Assembly (NCBI RefSeq): GCF_947497025.1
Contig: NZ_CANMFC010000004.1
Coordinates: 248,001-312,000, forward strand
Length of the DNA stretch: 64,000 nucleotides
Direction of reading: 5' to 3'
From: an uncultured Kushneria sp.
GTDB lineage: Bacteria > Pseudomonadota > Gammaproteobacteria > Pseudomonadales > Halomonadaceae
Numbering within the stretch: the first letter of the stretch is position 1; every line of letters begins with the position of its first letter. The notes under the pieces were generated by a model. That model made no database searches. It saw nothing but the letters and a program-made list of their open reading frames with translations, and had not been told where the DNA came from. Of this stretch, positions 1 to 8,178 are shown piece by piece. The position numbers were made by a program, and so were the translations under genes.

Positions 1-2257
1 AGTTGAACACCTCGCCATCGAATCCATCGCAGAACAGGCCGATATTCATGCCCATCTCGTTGGCGCGGCGCTGGGTCTCCTCGTGAACGTCAGGATCCCG
101 GGAGATCGCGAAGAAGGCCTCCCGCACGTCCTCGGTCTTGCAGGGGCGTGCCTCCTCGAAGGTCAATCGTGCGGCACGCATAATGGCATCGCGCACCATG
201 CGTCGATCGGCACGCCGGAAGCGCCGCTCCTCTTCTTCCTCACCACCGGTGATCATCAACCGTGCGGTGATCTCCATTTCGCCGAGTAGATCACGCTTGT
301 CCTCGTCGAGATCCTCCTCCTCGTCGTCATCCTCGATCGGTGCGGGCAGCGCGTCGTCGACGCTCTCCCCTCGTGCACGCGCTTCGGCATCCTCGGCAGC
401 GCGACGGCGGGCGTGTTCGTCCTCGAGCAACCGGTGGGCTTCCAGAAACGGCGCCAGTGACACCCCGGAACCCGGCGACAGTTTGACCTTGTTGACGCTC
501 AGGCCGTTGCGCTCGAAGTAGTCGGCGAGCAGCCCAAAGCTGTTACCGACCTCTAGAATGAACAGACGTGGCCGACGCACCGCCATGAGCTGGGCACACA
601 TTGCCGTCAGCGATGCCGACTTGCCCGCCCCCGTCGGTCCACTGATGAAGGCGTGGGCGTTCTTCTCGCGATCGGCCAGATGGAAGGGGTCGAAGGAGAG
701 CGTTTCGCCGCCACGATTGAACATCGTCAGTCCCGGACGACCGGTGCCTCGAGCCCGTCCGAAGAACGGGCTCAGATTGGCCAAGTGCTGGACGTAGTTG
801 TAGGCCGTGTACCAGCGGTTGCGCGCGTCCTTGTCAGGATCGAACGCCATCGGCATCCAGCGCAGATAGGTATTGAGCGAAGCGATCTCGTCTTCCGGCT
901 CCACCGGTTTCAGGCTCGACTGATACAGCTTGGTGCTCAGTGCCTGACACTTCTGTCGCAGATCCGTCTCGTCCTCGCCACGCACGTAAAACACCAGCGA
1001 CGACTGATACAGGTAATGGCGCTCGGCCATGAACTCCTTGGCCTTCTCGCAGTCCCGACGCACGCTGACCGCGAGCACGCTATCCCCGTGAGCCTTGTCC
1101 TTGAGCCGATTGATATGATCCTCGAGCGGCTCTTGCGGTGACGCGACAATGGTCAACACCATCACGGTTCCCTCGGGGAGCACGTCCATCAACGCGTTCG
1201 AGACCTTGGATTTGCTACCCTGACGCTTGACCTCGCCGGTGATGTGACCAATGTCCGGACGTCGGCGCAGCTCATCAACCACCAGGCAGCGGTGCGGCAG
1301 ACCGTCGAAATACCACAGGCCCTTGTCGGCGTCGGACTCGGGGGCGTTGAAGAGCACGTCGCCGCCCAGGTCATAGTCATAGGGCAAATTGTCGTCGCCC
1401 GGGTACTCCACCAGGTCATAGAACGCCTGCGGATCCTCGGGAGACATGGCCGGTCGCGGATTGAGCCAGACCACCATCCAGCGATGGAAGTCGCGTCCGT
1501 CGTAACGCCGCAGTGTGAGGCCCACACCCTCGAGCGCCGACGCCAGTCGGTCATAGACCATGTTGGCCTCTTCCTCGGGCGTCAGCGGCTGACCGCGGCC
1601 GGACTGTGCCTGCTTGTTGAGACGGCGATACAGCACCAATCGTGTGCGCCGGGTCTGACCCTTCCACTGCGTCTGCGTCACCACGTCATCGTGAAAAACG
1701 CCCCCCTCCTGGGAGATGGACTTGAGGTGGCGCTCGAACTGCCCCAGCCACTCCTGGGTGTAGGCCGTCTCCAGCAGCCCGCTGGAGGCCCGGGTCGACT
1801 CCGGATCTGGACAGTCGATATAGGCTTTCAGACGCTCCATGATGTCGCGGTAGTCGACCTCATCCTGCGCGTAGATCTGAGCCACCCAGGGAGAGTTGTC
1901 GTGCTGCGGGAGCGCGTCCTGAAACGCCCCCTCGATCAGGTCACGCTTGGCGGTCAGCCACTCCTCGGAGCGCCCCTCGGTGGCCAGCGGCACGATCTCG
2001 GCCACGATCCCCACCGAGCGACAGTCGTCCATCAGAAAACTCTGCGATGCCGGTAGGTACTCGATGAATGGCAAATAGTTGGCAAACGATGGGGCGCGCT
2101 CGTAGAGCTTGTCGACATCGCGTTCGGTGATCGGCTTGCCGCGCGGCACCGATGTCGGCCGCCCACCACGAGAGGTGCCCTCCTCTTGATTAGCGGCGTC
2201 CTCCTCGCGCTGGTCGGCATGGCCGAACCAGCGGTTCATGAGCGCATTGAGCGACAT
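1..2257 (-). CDS. Conjugative transfer ATPase, VirB4/TraC-like (PFL_4706 family), 3' part outside window
   Basis: This ORF is absent from the ORF track because its stop lies beyond base 1. Translation from ATG 2257 gives about 752 residues in view. A Walker A motif GPTGAGKS lies near residue 540, after an N-terminal domain of the type seen in type IV secretion ATPases. An acidic linker (EDDDEEEDLDED) follows. The protein should energise pilus assembly and substrate transfer at the inner membrane. Its start overlaps the stop of the upstream lipoprotein gene (TGATG), so the two are probably translationally coupled. The family is the PFL_4706-type ATPase of PFGI-1 ICEs, recalled from sequence character rather than a search. 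Confidence 0.92.
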   Translation of the reverse strand, partial: MSLNALMNRWFGHADQREEDAANQEEGTSRGGRPTSVPRGKPITERDVDKLYERAPSFANYLPFIEYLPASQSFLMDDCRSVGIVAEIVPLATEGRSEEWLTAKRDLIEGAFQDALPQHDNSPWVAQIYAQDEVDYRDIMERLKAYIDCPDPESTRASSGLLETAYTQEWLGQFERHLKSISQEGGVFHDDVVTQTQWKGQTRRTRLVLYRRLNKQAQSGRGQPLTPEEEANMVYDRLASALEGVGLTLRRYDGRDFHRWMVVWLNPRPAMSPEDPQAFYDLVEYPGDDNLPYDYDLGGDVLFNAPESDADKGLWYFDGLPHRCLVVDELRRRPDIGHITGEVKRQGSKSKVSNALMDVLPEGTVMVLTIVASPQEPLEDHINRLKDKAHGDSVLAVSVRRDCEKAKEFMAERHYLYQSSLVFYVRGEDETDLRQKCQALSTKLYQSSLKPVEPEDEIASLNTYLRWMPMAFDPDKDARNRWYTAYNYVQHLANLSPFFGRARGTGRPGLTMFNRGGETLSFDPFHLADREKNAHAFISGPTGAGKSASLTAMCAQLMAVRRPRLFILEVGNSFGLLADYFERNGLSVNKVKLSPGSGVSLAPFLEAHRLLEDEHARRRAAEDAEARARGESVDDALPAPIEDDDEEEDLDEDKRDLLGEMEITARLMITGGEEEEERRFRRADRRMVRDAIMRAARLTFEEARPCKTEDVREAFFAISRDPDVHEETQRRANEMGMNIGLFCDGFDGEVFN

Positions 2258-2751
2258 CAGCGCGTCCTCCCTGCCGGTCGCGCGCCCTCCCCGGGCATGG
2301 CGTACTGCGGCTTGTTGTAGAGCGGAAAGACCGTGGAGTAGCCCGGTACCGGCACCGACTCACCACCGGCGAGGTGGGGATAGACGAACATCACCAGGTC
2401 GGGATTGGGTAAACGCGAGAACTGGCTATAGATCTCGTTGGCCGCCTCCCGCGTGTATCGCGTCTGCTCGGCTCGCATCTCGCCGTCTCCAATCGGACGA
2501 CGCAGCGCGCCGCGAGCCGCGTCCACCGCACGCTGGCCGGGGCTGCCGGTCCGCTGGCTGTCGCCCCCGGCCGTGGAACCCTGCTCCCAAAGTTCCTGCA
2601 TGGTCATGCCGTTGGTCGGCATCAGTTCGTCCTTCGAGGTCGCACAGCCCGAGAGCATCGCGAGACTGATCAAACCCAGTGCGGCGATCGCGATGCGCGT
2701 CGCCGCGCGATATTCAGTCGAGCCCGACTGTGGTTGCGGTTGACGTGTCAT
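2257..2751 (-). CDS. ICE conjugative transfer lipoprotein (TIGR03751 type)
   Basis: A 164-residue protein with an N-terminal hydrophobic stretch ending in a lipobox (SGCATS near residue 35), so it should be a lipid-anchored protein. The mature part is polar, with no motif I can assign. It lies between the VirB10-like gene and the VirB4-like ATPase, where PFGI-1 elements carry the short TIGR03751 lipoprotein. It may act like VirB7, stabilising the outer-membrane core; that role is inferred. The gene overlaps the upstream ORF by about 38 bases and touches the downstream ATPase start. Confidence 0.85.
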   Translation of the reverse strand: MTRQPQPQSGSTEYRAATRIAIAALGLISLAMLSGCATSKDELMPTNGMTMQELWEQGSTAGGDSQRTGSPGQRAVDAARGALRRPIGDGEMRAEQTRYTREAANEIYSQFSRLPNPDLVMFVYPHLAGGESVPVPGYSTVFPLYNKPQYAMPGEGARPAGRTR

Positions 2752-4222
2752 AGCGCACCTTCCTCCCTTCGGTCTCGTAATCGATCGGCAGCTGCTTGTT
2801 GATGTGGATGGCCACGTTCTGCCCCGGCGGCACGTAGACCGCCGCGAACGCCTCGCCGTAGAGCTTGTTGACCCACTCGCTCATGTCGTTGACGCCTTGG
2901 CTGAGGATCTGCCCCACGGCCTGGTTGCCGCTCATGGCCTGAGAAATGGAACCGTCGCTGCCGAATGAAGTAATCGACGTCGAGTCATCATCCGAGAGCA
3001 TCGTCGCCGCGCCGGCGCCGGCGGCCGTCAAAAGCCCCTGGGTGCCGAGATACTGCTGGGCGTTGCTGCGGCGCATGCCGCTGATGCAGGGAAGGCCCGC
3101 CTGATCGCTGATCCAGCCGATGGAATCGCCTCCACCGATGGTCTGGTTCTGGTTGCTGCGGTTATCGTTGCCGCCACCGCCCTGATTGACGTCTTCTGGC
3201 GATGGCACCGTGCGGATCGTGCCGTCCTCGAAGACGAAGGTGAGACTGGTGATGTTTCCGCGCACACAGGAGAGGGTCCAGTCACCAGTGGCGGTGCCAC
3301 TGGCGACGGCAGCCCGGACCTCGGGCAGTTCGATGCCGTTGGCCGTGAGGTTGTCCTTGCCGATCATCACCTTGAACGGATACGGGTCGTTGACCGTGCC
3401 GTCGACAGGTACCCGTCCCAACAACGCCGTCATGGCCAGAGAGCCCATCAGGGTCGAGTTCTCGGGGATGGTATAGACCGGCTCCACCGTGGCCTCGTCC
3501 GGCTGGCCGGTCGCGCTGGCCTTGATCGCGCTGTTGGCCCGCGACGCCGCATCACCCACATCGCTCGCCGCCGCCTTGAACGAGGTGGGGAAAGCCGGCC
3601 CCTCGGCTCGTCGCGAGCCATTGCGCCCGGTCTCTTGACGCTGATCCATTGGCTCGACCCACGCCAGATTGCCTCCGGCGCTGTAGCTACCGGTGGGACC
3701 GCCGCCGCCCTCGAGACCGAGACCGATCGGCATGTCGTCATCGCCGCTCTCGTCAGCGTCGCCGGTGAAACCCTCCTTCAGGTTGCGGATCTGGCCCTGA
3801 AGATTGTTGAGCAGGCTTTGATTCTCACGCTGGTTCTGGCGACGCTCTTGCGTGAAATCCTGCTGCTGATCGCGCAGGGCACTGCGGATGCGTCCGTCTA
3901 CATTGTCGTTGCGCTCGGCCAGCTCCTGGTTCTGCTCACGCAGCTTGTCGTTGGCATCGAGAATTCTGTTCATTTGATCGCGCATCAACCGCGTCTGCCC
4001 CACCAGGGTGGCCACCGTGTCCTCCGGCGTGTCCCCCTCGATCCCCAGGGCCTTGAGCTCGTCCTGACTCAACGTCAGCGAAGGATCCTTCTTGTCGAGA
4101 GAACCTTGCTGTGCTGACTGTTGATCCGAGTCCGAACCTGGCCACATCACGACGATGGCCAATGCCAGTGCCAGAAACAGCGGCACGAGCACCTTCAACA
4201 GGCCGTTGCCCTGCAGTTTCAT
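2714..4222 (-). CDS. ICE type IV secretion protein, VirB10/TraB-like (PFL_4705 family)
   Basis: A 502-residue protein with one N-terminal membrane segment (KVLVPLFLALALAIVVMW), a coiled coil rich in Q, E, N and R around residues 60-145, a low-complexity glycine/serine linker, and a C-terminal domain with VPVDGTVNDPYPFKVMIG. This is the layout of TraB/VirB10 proteins, which span the periplasm and link both membranes. It sits after the VirB9/TraK-like gene, overlapping it by ATGA. The PFL_4705 (TIGR03752) assignment is recalled from position and sequence. Confidence 0.9.
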   Translation of the reverse strand: MKLQGNGLLKVLVPLFLALALAIVVMWPGSDSDQQSAQQGSLDKKDPSLTLSQDELKALGIEGDTPEDTVATLVGQTRLMRDQMNRILDANDKLREQNQELAERNDNVDGRIRSALRDQQQDFTQERRQNQRENQSLLNNLQGQIRNLKEGFTGDADESGDDDMPIGLGLEGGGGPTGSYSAGGNLAWVEPMDQRQETGRNGSRRAEGPAFPTSFKAAASDVGDAASRANSAIKASATGQPDEATVEPVYTIPENSTLMGSLAMTALLGRVPVDGTVNDPYPFKVMIGKDNLTANGIELPEVRAAVASGTATGDWTLSCVRGNITSLTFVFEDGTIRTVPSPEDVNQGGGGNDNRSNQNQTIGGGDSIGWISDQAGLPCISGMRRSNAQQYLGTQGLLTAAGAGAATMLSDDDSTSITSFGSDGSISQAMSGNQAVGQILSQGVNDMSEWVNKLYGEAFAAVYVPPGQNVAIHINKQLPIDYETEGRKVRYDTSTATTVGLD

Positions 4223-5121
4223 GAGTCACCTCCTACCCGAATGCCATCCTCGAAGGAGGCGGAGTCCCCGCCGTCGGATGAACCGTAGAGCGGTAATGCC
4301 TGCGCCAGGGGCTGGCCACGCGTCACGATGAAGGCGGTCGTGGTATCACGAACGCTACCGCGCTGGCCGAGCGTCGGATGCATGAAGGTGGCGCTATAGA
4401 GATCGCCCTGCAGCCAGCGTGGATCGAGTTCGAAGGCGCGCGAAGGGTCGCGATTGGAAAGCCGCACCGCCGTGACCACCCAGCCGTCGAGTTTCCACGC
4501 AGCGATTGGCGTAGCCGTCACCGGCAGCGCTGGCAATAGCGATGGCATGCGCTCGGGCAGTCGCATGGCCACGCGATTGATGCCACGAACAGGCTCGATG
4601 GTGCGGGTCGGCGCGTAGAGAGACTGTGCCGCGTAGCGAGTCAGCACGACCGGGACGGGGGTGTGACCCTGCGATGCATCACTGGATTGCCGATCGGTTT
4701 TCTCGGAGGACGAAGTGGCGTCAGAGGCACTGCTGTTGGCATCGGCGGATTCGCCATCCGGGAACACCACCTGAATTTCCTCGTCGCTCGCCCCGTTTTC
4801 TCTGGCCGTGAGGTCGAACAGAACGACCTCGTTGGTTTCGACGTCCTGAATGCGAACGCGCTGCGTGTCGAAAGGCTTGTTCGCCTTGAGATAGATCGCG
4901 CCGCCGGCACTCTGCACCCGCAGCGTCTCGGCATCAGCGATCTCCCGGGGCAGTCCGACGCGCACGTTGCGATCCAGCACGATAACGCGCTCGCTACCGA
5001 CGGGCAGGTCGACGGGCAGTGGCTTGCGGTCCCAGTGCAGGATCTCGACGGCCTGCGCCTGGCTCGCCACGAGAAGCGCCACCAGGACGAGACCGTGGCG
5101 GAGGATCGAGATTGGATTCAT
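4219..5121 (-). CDS. ICE type IV secretion protein, TraK/VirB9-like (PFL_4704 family)
   Basis: A 300-residue protein with a clear Sec signal peptide ending in ASQAQA near residue 25, so it is exported to the periplasm. The mature N-terminus (VEILHWDRKPLPVDLPVG) is typical of the PFL_4704 (TIGR03749) family of ICE proteins, thought to be the TraK/VirB9-like part of the outer-membrane core. The gene overlaps both its neighbours by 4 bases (ATGA), indicating one co-translated operon from VirB8-like to VirB10-like proteins. Confidence 0.9.
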   Translation of the reverse strand: MNPISILRHGLVLVALLVASQAQAVEILHWDRKPLPVDLPVGSERVIVLDRNVRVGLPREIADAETLRVQSAGGAIYLKANKPFDTQRVRIQDVETNEVVLFDLTARENGASDEEIQVVFPDGESADANSSASDATSSSEKTDRQSSDASQGHTPVPVVLTRYAAQSLYAPTRTIEPVRGINRVAMRLPERMPSLLPALPVTATPIAAWKLDGWVVTAVRLSNRDPSRAFELDPRWLQGDLYSATFMHPTLGQRGSVRDTTTAFIVTRGQPLAQALPLYGSSDGGDSASFEDGIRVGGDS

Positions 5122-5813
5122 GGCTGGGCCACCTCGCTGGAAGAGTCTTCATCGCTGTCGTCGTCGGCATAGCCCAGTCGCTGAGGCACGCCGGCAAAGC
5201 AGCCTTCACTGGAACCGATCTGCAGGCCCCAGGGATTACTGTCGGGATCGTTGTCCACGCGACTGACGTAGACCGGATAGCGGACGTAGGCGTCCCTGAC
5301 GGAGGTGCCGGCATAGGATTCGCTGACCCCCATGTCGAGCGTGGCGATCCAGTGATCGCGATCGATCACACGCACGCCACCCGGGCCGTTGGGCGACTCG
5401 TTCTGGAACCCACGACCGGGAATCTCGTAGATGCCCCTCACGCGCCCTTTCAATTCACCGCGAGAGCGGCGCTGCTCGTATTCGTTCTGGAGATAGTTCT
5501 TGCACGCCGGCGTCAAAAAGGTGCCGTAGGCGTCGATATTGCGTCGATAGTCGGCTTCGCCATTGGCGGGCCAGCGGTTGAGGGTCTGCCAGACGTAAAC
5601 CGCGAAGGTGTAGATGTTGGGCTCGGGGACTTTCCACCACTCACGCGTGCTGCCCGTGCGCAAGTCGGGCGGGGTATAGACCGTCAATCGATCCGGCGCG
5701 GTCTTCCAGCCCCAGAAAAGCCCCGCGCAGATCAAGACGAGAATGCCGATCGCGGCGCGCAGCGACGTGATGTGCGCGTCGCGCGCCGACAAGGCATGGC
5801 GCTTACGACTCAT
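5118..5813 (-). CDS. ICE type IV secretion protein, TraE/VirB8-like (PFL_4703 family)
   Basis: A 231-residue bitopic inner-membrane protein with one N-terminal hydrophobic helix (IGILVLICAGLFWGW, residues 22-36), followed by a periplasmic domain containing YTFAVYVWQTLNRWPANGE. Size, topology and position between the VirB3-like and VirB9-like genes match the PFL_4703 (TIGR03746) family, the likely TraE/VirB8 equivalent. The start overlaps the upstream gene by 11 bases. Confidence 0.9.
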   Translation of the reverse strand: MSRKRHALSARDAHITSLRAAIGILVLICAGLFWGWKTAPDRLTVYTPPDLRTGSTREWWKVPEPNIYTFAVYVWQTLNRWPANGEADYRRNIDAYGTFLTPACKNYLQNEYEQRRSRGELKGRVRGIYEIPGRGFQNESPNGPGGVRVIDRDHWIATLDMGVSESYAGTSVRDAYVRYPVYVSRVDNDPDSNPWGLQIGSSEGCFAGVPQRLGYADDDSDEDSSSEVAQP

Positions 5814-6225
5814 GATGGATCCCCTGATGACGCTGGCGACGACGGGGTTTTCTGACCACCGGACGTCGCACCGGATCGCGGCGAATTCGCCAACGAATCG
5901 ATTTCTGGATCAGCTCGCTGCCCCCGGGCACCGGGATGCCCATCTTTTCCAGCTGCCACTGGATGCGGCGGTAGACCCAGGAGGTGGGGCGCCCCCGTCT
6001 CAGGCGGCGCATGAAGGTGCCGCCGAACCACAGAAACAGAGCCGCGCCCAGGAACATGCAGGTCGGAACCATGGCCCCCATGCCCACGATGGCCCAGCCG
6101 ACGATCCCGACAGGGATGAAGAACACCAGACCCGACGCGGCGCAGATGACCAGCTCCTTGCCGGTCATGCCGCGAAAGACCACGGGCGTGGCGTTCAGGC
6201 GAGAGGGAATGAACTCGATGGTCAT
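5803..6225 (-). CDS. ICE membrane protein, TraL/VirB3-like (TIGR03750 type)
   Basis: A 140-residue protein with two adjacent hydrophobic segments (residues ~28-48 and 52-70) and a long, strongly basic C-terminal tail (RRDPVRRPVVRKPRRRQRHQ). This matches the TraL/VirB3-like protein of PFGI-1 ICEs, an inner-membrane component next to the VirB4 ATPase. It lies in the expected place between the pilin-like gene and the VirB8-like gene. Function is assigned by family position, not by a catalytic motif. Confidence 0.86.
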   Translation of the reverse strand: MTIEFIPSRLNATPVVFRGMTGKELVICAASGLVFFIPVGIVGWAIVGMGAMVPTCMFLGAALFLWFGGTFMRRLRRGRPTSWVYRRIQWQLEKMGIPVPGGSELIQKSIRWRIRRDPVRRPVVRKPRRRQRHQGIHHES

Positions 6226-6240
6226 GGCCCGACGTCTCCC

Positions 6241-6606
6241 TCAGCCGCCCATGATCGGATCGCCGTAGTTCGCCAGCCAGATGACGACCACGATCATGAG
6301 AACACCGAAACCAAGCACGGCGCCGAGGACACTCCACTCGCCGCGTTTCTTGGACTCGTTGAAGGCCCAGATGAGGCCGACGATATAGACGAGGATCGCG
6401 AATGCCGCGAGCGCGATGAAACCAAGGCTGAAGCCCTCCTGCCCAACGCCCTGGATGGTTCCGAAGAGATCACCGTCGGCCCCCTCGGTGATGCTTTCCT
6501 GCTGAGGCAGTGCGGCCATGGCGACCGAGGGCAGTGCCATGAGAGCGGCTGCGGATGTGTTGAGCGCGCCTCGAACGCGGTGGAAAAGATTCATGATGGA
6601 TTTCAT
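6241..6606 (-). CDS. ICE integral membrane protein, pilin/VirB2-like (TIGR03745 type)
   Basis: A 121-residue protein with a signal sequence (ALMALPSVAMAA), a short polar segment, and two transmembrane helices (residues ~58-82 and 93-112). Small size, cleaved leader and paired helices fit a VirB2/TraA-like pilin precursor; this family is TIGR03745 in PFGI-1 elements. The pilin role is inferred. It is followed after 15 bases by the VirB3-like gene. Confidence 0.82.
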   Translation of the reverse strand: MKSIMNLFHRVRGALNTSAAALMALPSVAMAALPQQESITEGADGDLFGTIQGVGQEGFSLGFIALAAFAILVYIVGLIWAFNESKKRGEWSVLGAVLGFGVLMIVVVIWLANYGDPIMGG

Positions 6607-6706
6607 TGCTCGGTTCTCCTTGGGTCACTTGCTGGTTGGATTACCAACCGACCGCCATGGCGTGGGCGGACGGCGCTGCCCCGACTGGGGCGTTCTGCTG
6701 CACCCG

Positions 6707-6940
6707 CTAGCGCAGAAGCAGCCAGAAAAGAATCACCACGACCATCACACCCCGTATAAAGCTCCAAGACATGACCCACTCGCCGAAGCGGCCACCCGTC
6801 CAGCCGCGCCAGGCGCTAATGGTCAGCCAGGTAAGCCACAACACAGCGAGCGCACAGCCGACACTGGCGATCAGCAGGTAAACGGTATCGGGGCTTGCGC
6901 CCGCGCCGGCCTCGAAGGCGGTACTGGTCGAAACGGCCAT
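6707..6940 (-). CDS. Small ICE membrane protein (PFL_4701 / TIGR03758 type)
   Basis: A 77-residue protein with two hydrophobic helices (VYLLIASVGCALAVLWLTWL and VMVVVILFWLLL) around a short basic loop. Its start codon follows directly on the RAQPRD-type gene (overlap of one base), and a spacer of about 100 bases precedes the pilin-like gene. This size and order match the TIGR03758 family of PFGI-1 ICEs. The exact role in mating-pair formation is unknown. Confidence 0.84.
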   Translation of the reverse strand: MAVSTSTAFEAGAGASPDTVYLLIASVGCALAVLWLTWLTISAWRGWTGGRFGEWVMSWSFIRGVMVVVILFWLLLR

Positions 6941-7311
6941 TACTGCCCCCGATCGTCGAGATAGTCGCCGTCGAGCGGCCGAGGCTGACGCGGCAGCAGA
7001 CGATCCGGCGCGAGATAGGCATCGATACCGCTGGTAATGGAGTGCAGGTCATTGCGTAGACGTGGGATGTCGAAGTACACCCGAGTGGATTCGGGGTCGG
7101 CGTTCTGCTGTCTGGCGTCGATGCGATCGACCACGACCTTGATCTGCTCGATCTGGGTCTGAATCAGGTCCAGGTCGCGGCGCTGGATCTCGTCGATGTC
7201 ACCGGCATGGGCAGACGGCGACAGGCCGCTGGCCAGTGCAAGTGCAAGTGCAAGTGCAAGTGCAAGGCTCGAGACCAAAGGAAAGGAAGAAAAACGTTGG
7301 CGCACCGTCAT
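6940..7311 (-). CDS. RAQPRD-family ICE protein
   Basis: I place the start at ATG 7311 rather than 7350, because residues from MTVRQRF form a normal signal peptide while the longer N-terminus is charged. The 123-residue product is exported (cleavage near SAHAGD) and ends with RQPRPLDGDYLD, the C-terminal signature that names the RAQPRD family of ICE proteins. The hydrophobic core of the signal peptide is (AL)5-like and is encoded by a perfect hexanucleotide tandem repeat. It is the first gene of the VirB-like operon, preceded by the conserved TTAACGTTTCC motif. Confidence 0.87.
   Translation of the reverse strand: MTVRQRFSSFPLVSSLALALALALALASGLSPSAHAGDIDEIQRRDLDLIQTQIEQIKVVVDRIDARQQNADPESTRVYFDIPRLRNDLHSITSGIDAYLAPDRLLPRQPRPLDGDYLDDRGQ
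7237..7266. repeat. Hexanucleotide tandem repeat (AGTGCA)n inside the RAQPRD signal peptide
   Basis: About five consecutive copies of AGTGCA on the plus strand encode alternating Ala and Leu in the signal-peptide core. Loss or gain of a unit keeps the reading frame but changes the length of the hydrophobic segment. Confidence 0.9.
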
Positions 7312-7379
7312 GGTTGAGTCCCGTCGTGAGTGGTGACGACATGACCTCATGGTCGAGGCAACTCACCCGGGGATCAGCC

Positions 7380-7390
7380 GGAAACGTTAA
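7380..7390 (-). promoter_or_regulatory. Conserved ICE upstream motif, copy 1 (TTAACGTTTCC)
   Basis: The motif lies 69 nt before the RAQPRD-family start codon, at the head of the VirB-like operon. Five other ICE units have it at 60-78 nt from their start codons. Confidence 0.6.
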
Positions 7391-7426
7391 GCGAAACAGC
7401 GGGGTATTCTTGATAGGTTTTTAGAA

Positions 7427-7453
7427 ACCCGGCTCGCTGTGGCGAAGCCGGGT
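7427..7453 (-). terminator. Probable terminator after the PFL_4697-type gene
   Basis: An 8-bp perfect stem (ACCCGGCT/AGCCGGGT) lies 20 bases past the stop of the upstream minus-strand gene; a short T/A-rich run follows. It separates the TraD operon from the VirB-like operon. Confidence 0.55.
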
Positions 7454-7473
7454 AAAATCCATTACGAGGTCGC

Positions 7474-8178
7474 TCAGAGGTACTTCTTGAAGCTTGATGT
7501 GGCAATGGCGATCATCATTCCGAACAGCAGCGCACAGGGCAGCAGAAACAGGTTCGGGTGGATCGAAAACGGCAGCGATAGATAAACCAGCCAGCCGGTC
7601 AGGAAAATCGGTGTCACCATGCGCTTGGCATGGTGATAGATGAACGCCGACTCACGCCCCGCACCGAAGCGACGCAGATCGCGACTCACCAGACCGTCGG
7701 TGAATCCGACCAGCGCAGCCAGCACAAACAGTGGAGAGGTCAGAATCAGGATGACGCAGCGTGTGAGCGTCATCAGAGTGACGTACATGCCCGCCTGCAA
7801 GTAGGTCTTGACCACACCAAGCCACCCTTCCGAGTCGCTACCCGATTCGGCCCAGGCGGCAACGCCCGACTTCACGAACAGCCACTGATAGCAGGTATCC
7901 ACGATACGGTTGGCAAATTCGACCGGTGCCGACACCAATAGAGAGCGGGTGAATTGGCTGTCCAGATACCCCATCTCGGACACCATCGTCTGATAGGCAT
8001 GATCGGATCCCGTCTGACTGAACCAATCGAAGTAGATACCAATCCACTCGATCACGATCGAGCAGAAGATCGACACCACGACGATGGCCATGAGCGTGAA
8101 CGGCAGCTTGAGCAACGTACCGACCAGGCCGCTGCGCTTTTTCTCGGCGCGGTGCGCCGGTGCCTCATCCCTCGCCAT
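7474..8178 (-). CDS. ICE integral membrane protein (PFL_4697 / TIGR03747 type)
   Basis: A 234-residue protein with a basic N-terminus and about four hydrophobic segments (residues ~27-48, 130-155 and 185-225). It follows TraD with a short overlap. This size, topology and linkage to the coupling protein identify the TIGR03747 family of PFGI-1 ICEs. It probably assists the coupling protein at the inner membrane; that role is inferred. It is the last gene of the pilL-to-traD transcription unit, before the terminator at 7427. Confidence 0.86.
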   Translation of the reverse strand: MARDEAPAHRAEKKRSGLVGTLLKLPFTLMAIVVVSIFCSIVIEWIGIYFDWFSQTGSDHAYQTMVSEMGYLDSQFTRSLLVSAPVEFANRIVDTCYQWLFVKSGVAAWAESGSDSEGWLGVVKTYLQAGMYVTLMTLTRCVILILTSPLFVLAALVGFTDGLVSRDLRRFGAGRESAFIYHHAKRMVTPIFLTGWLVYLSLPFSIHPNLFLLPCALLFGMMIAIATSSFKKYL

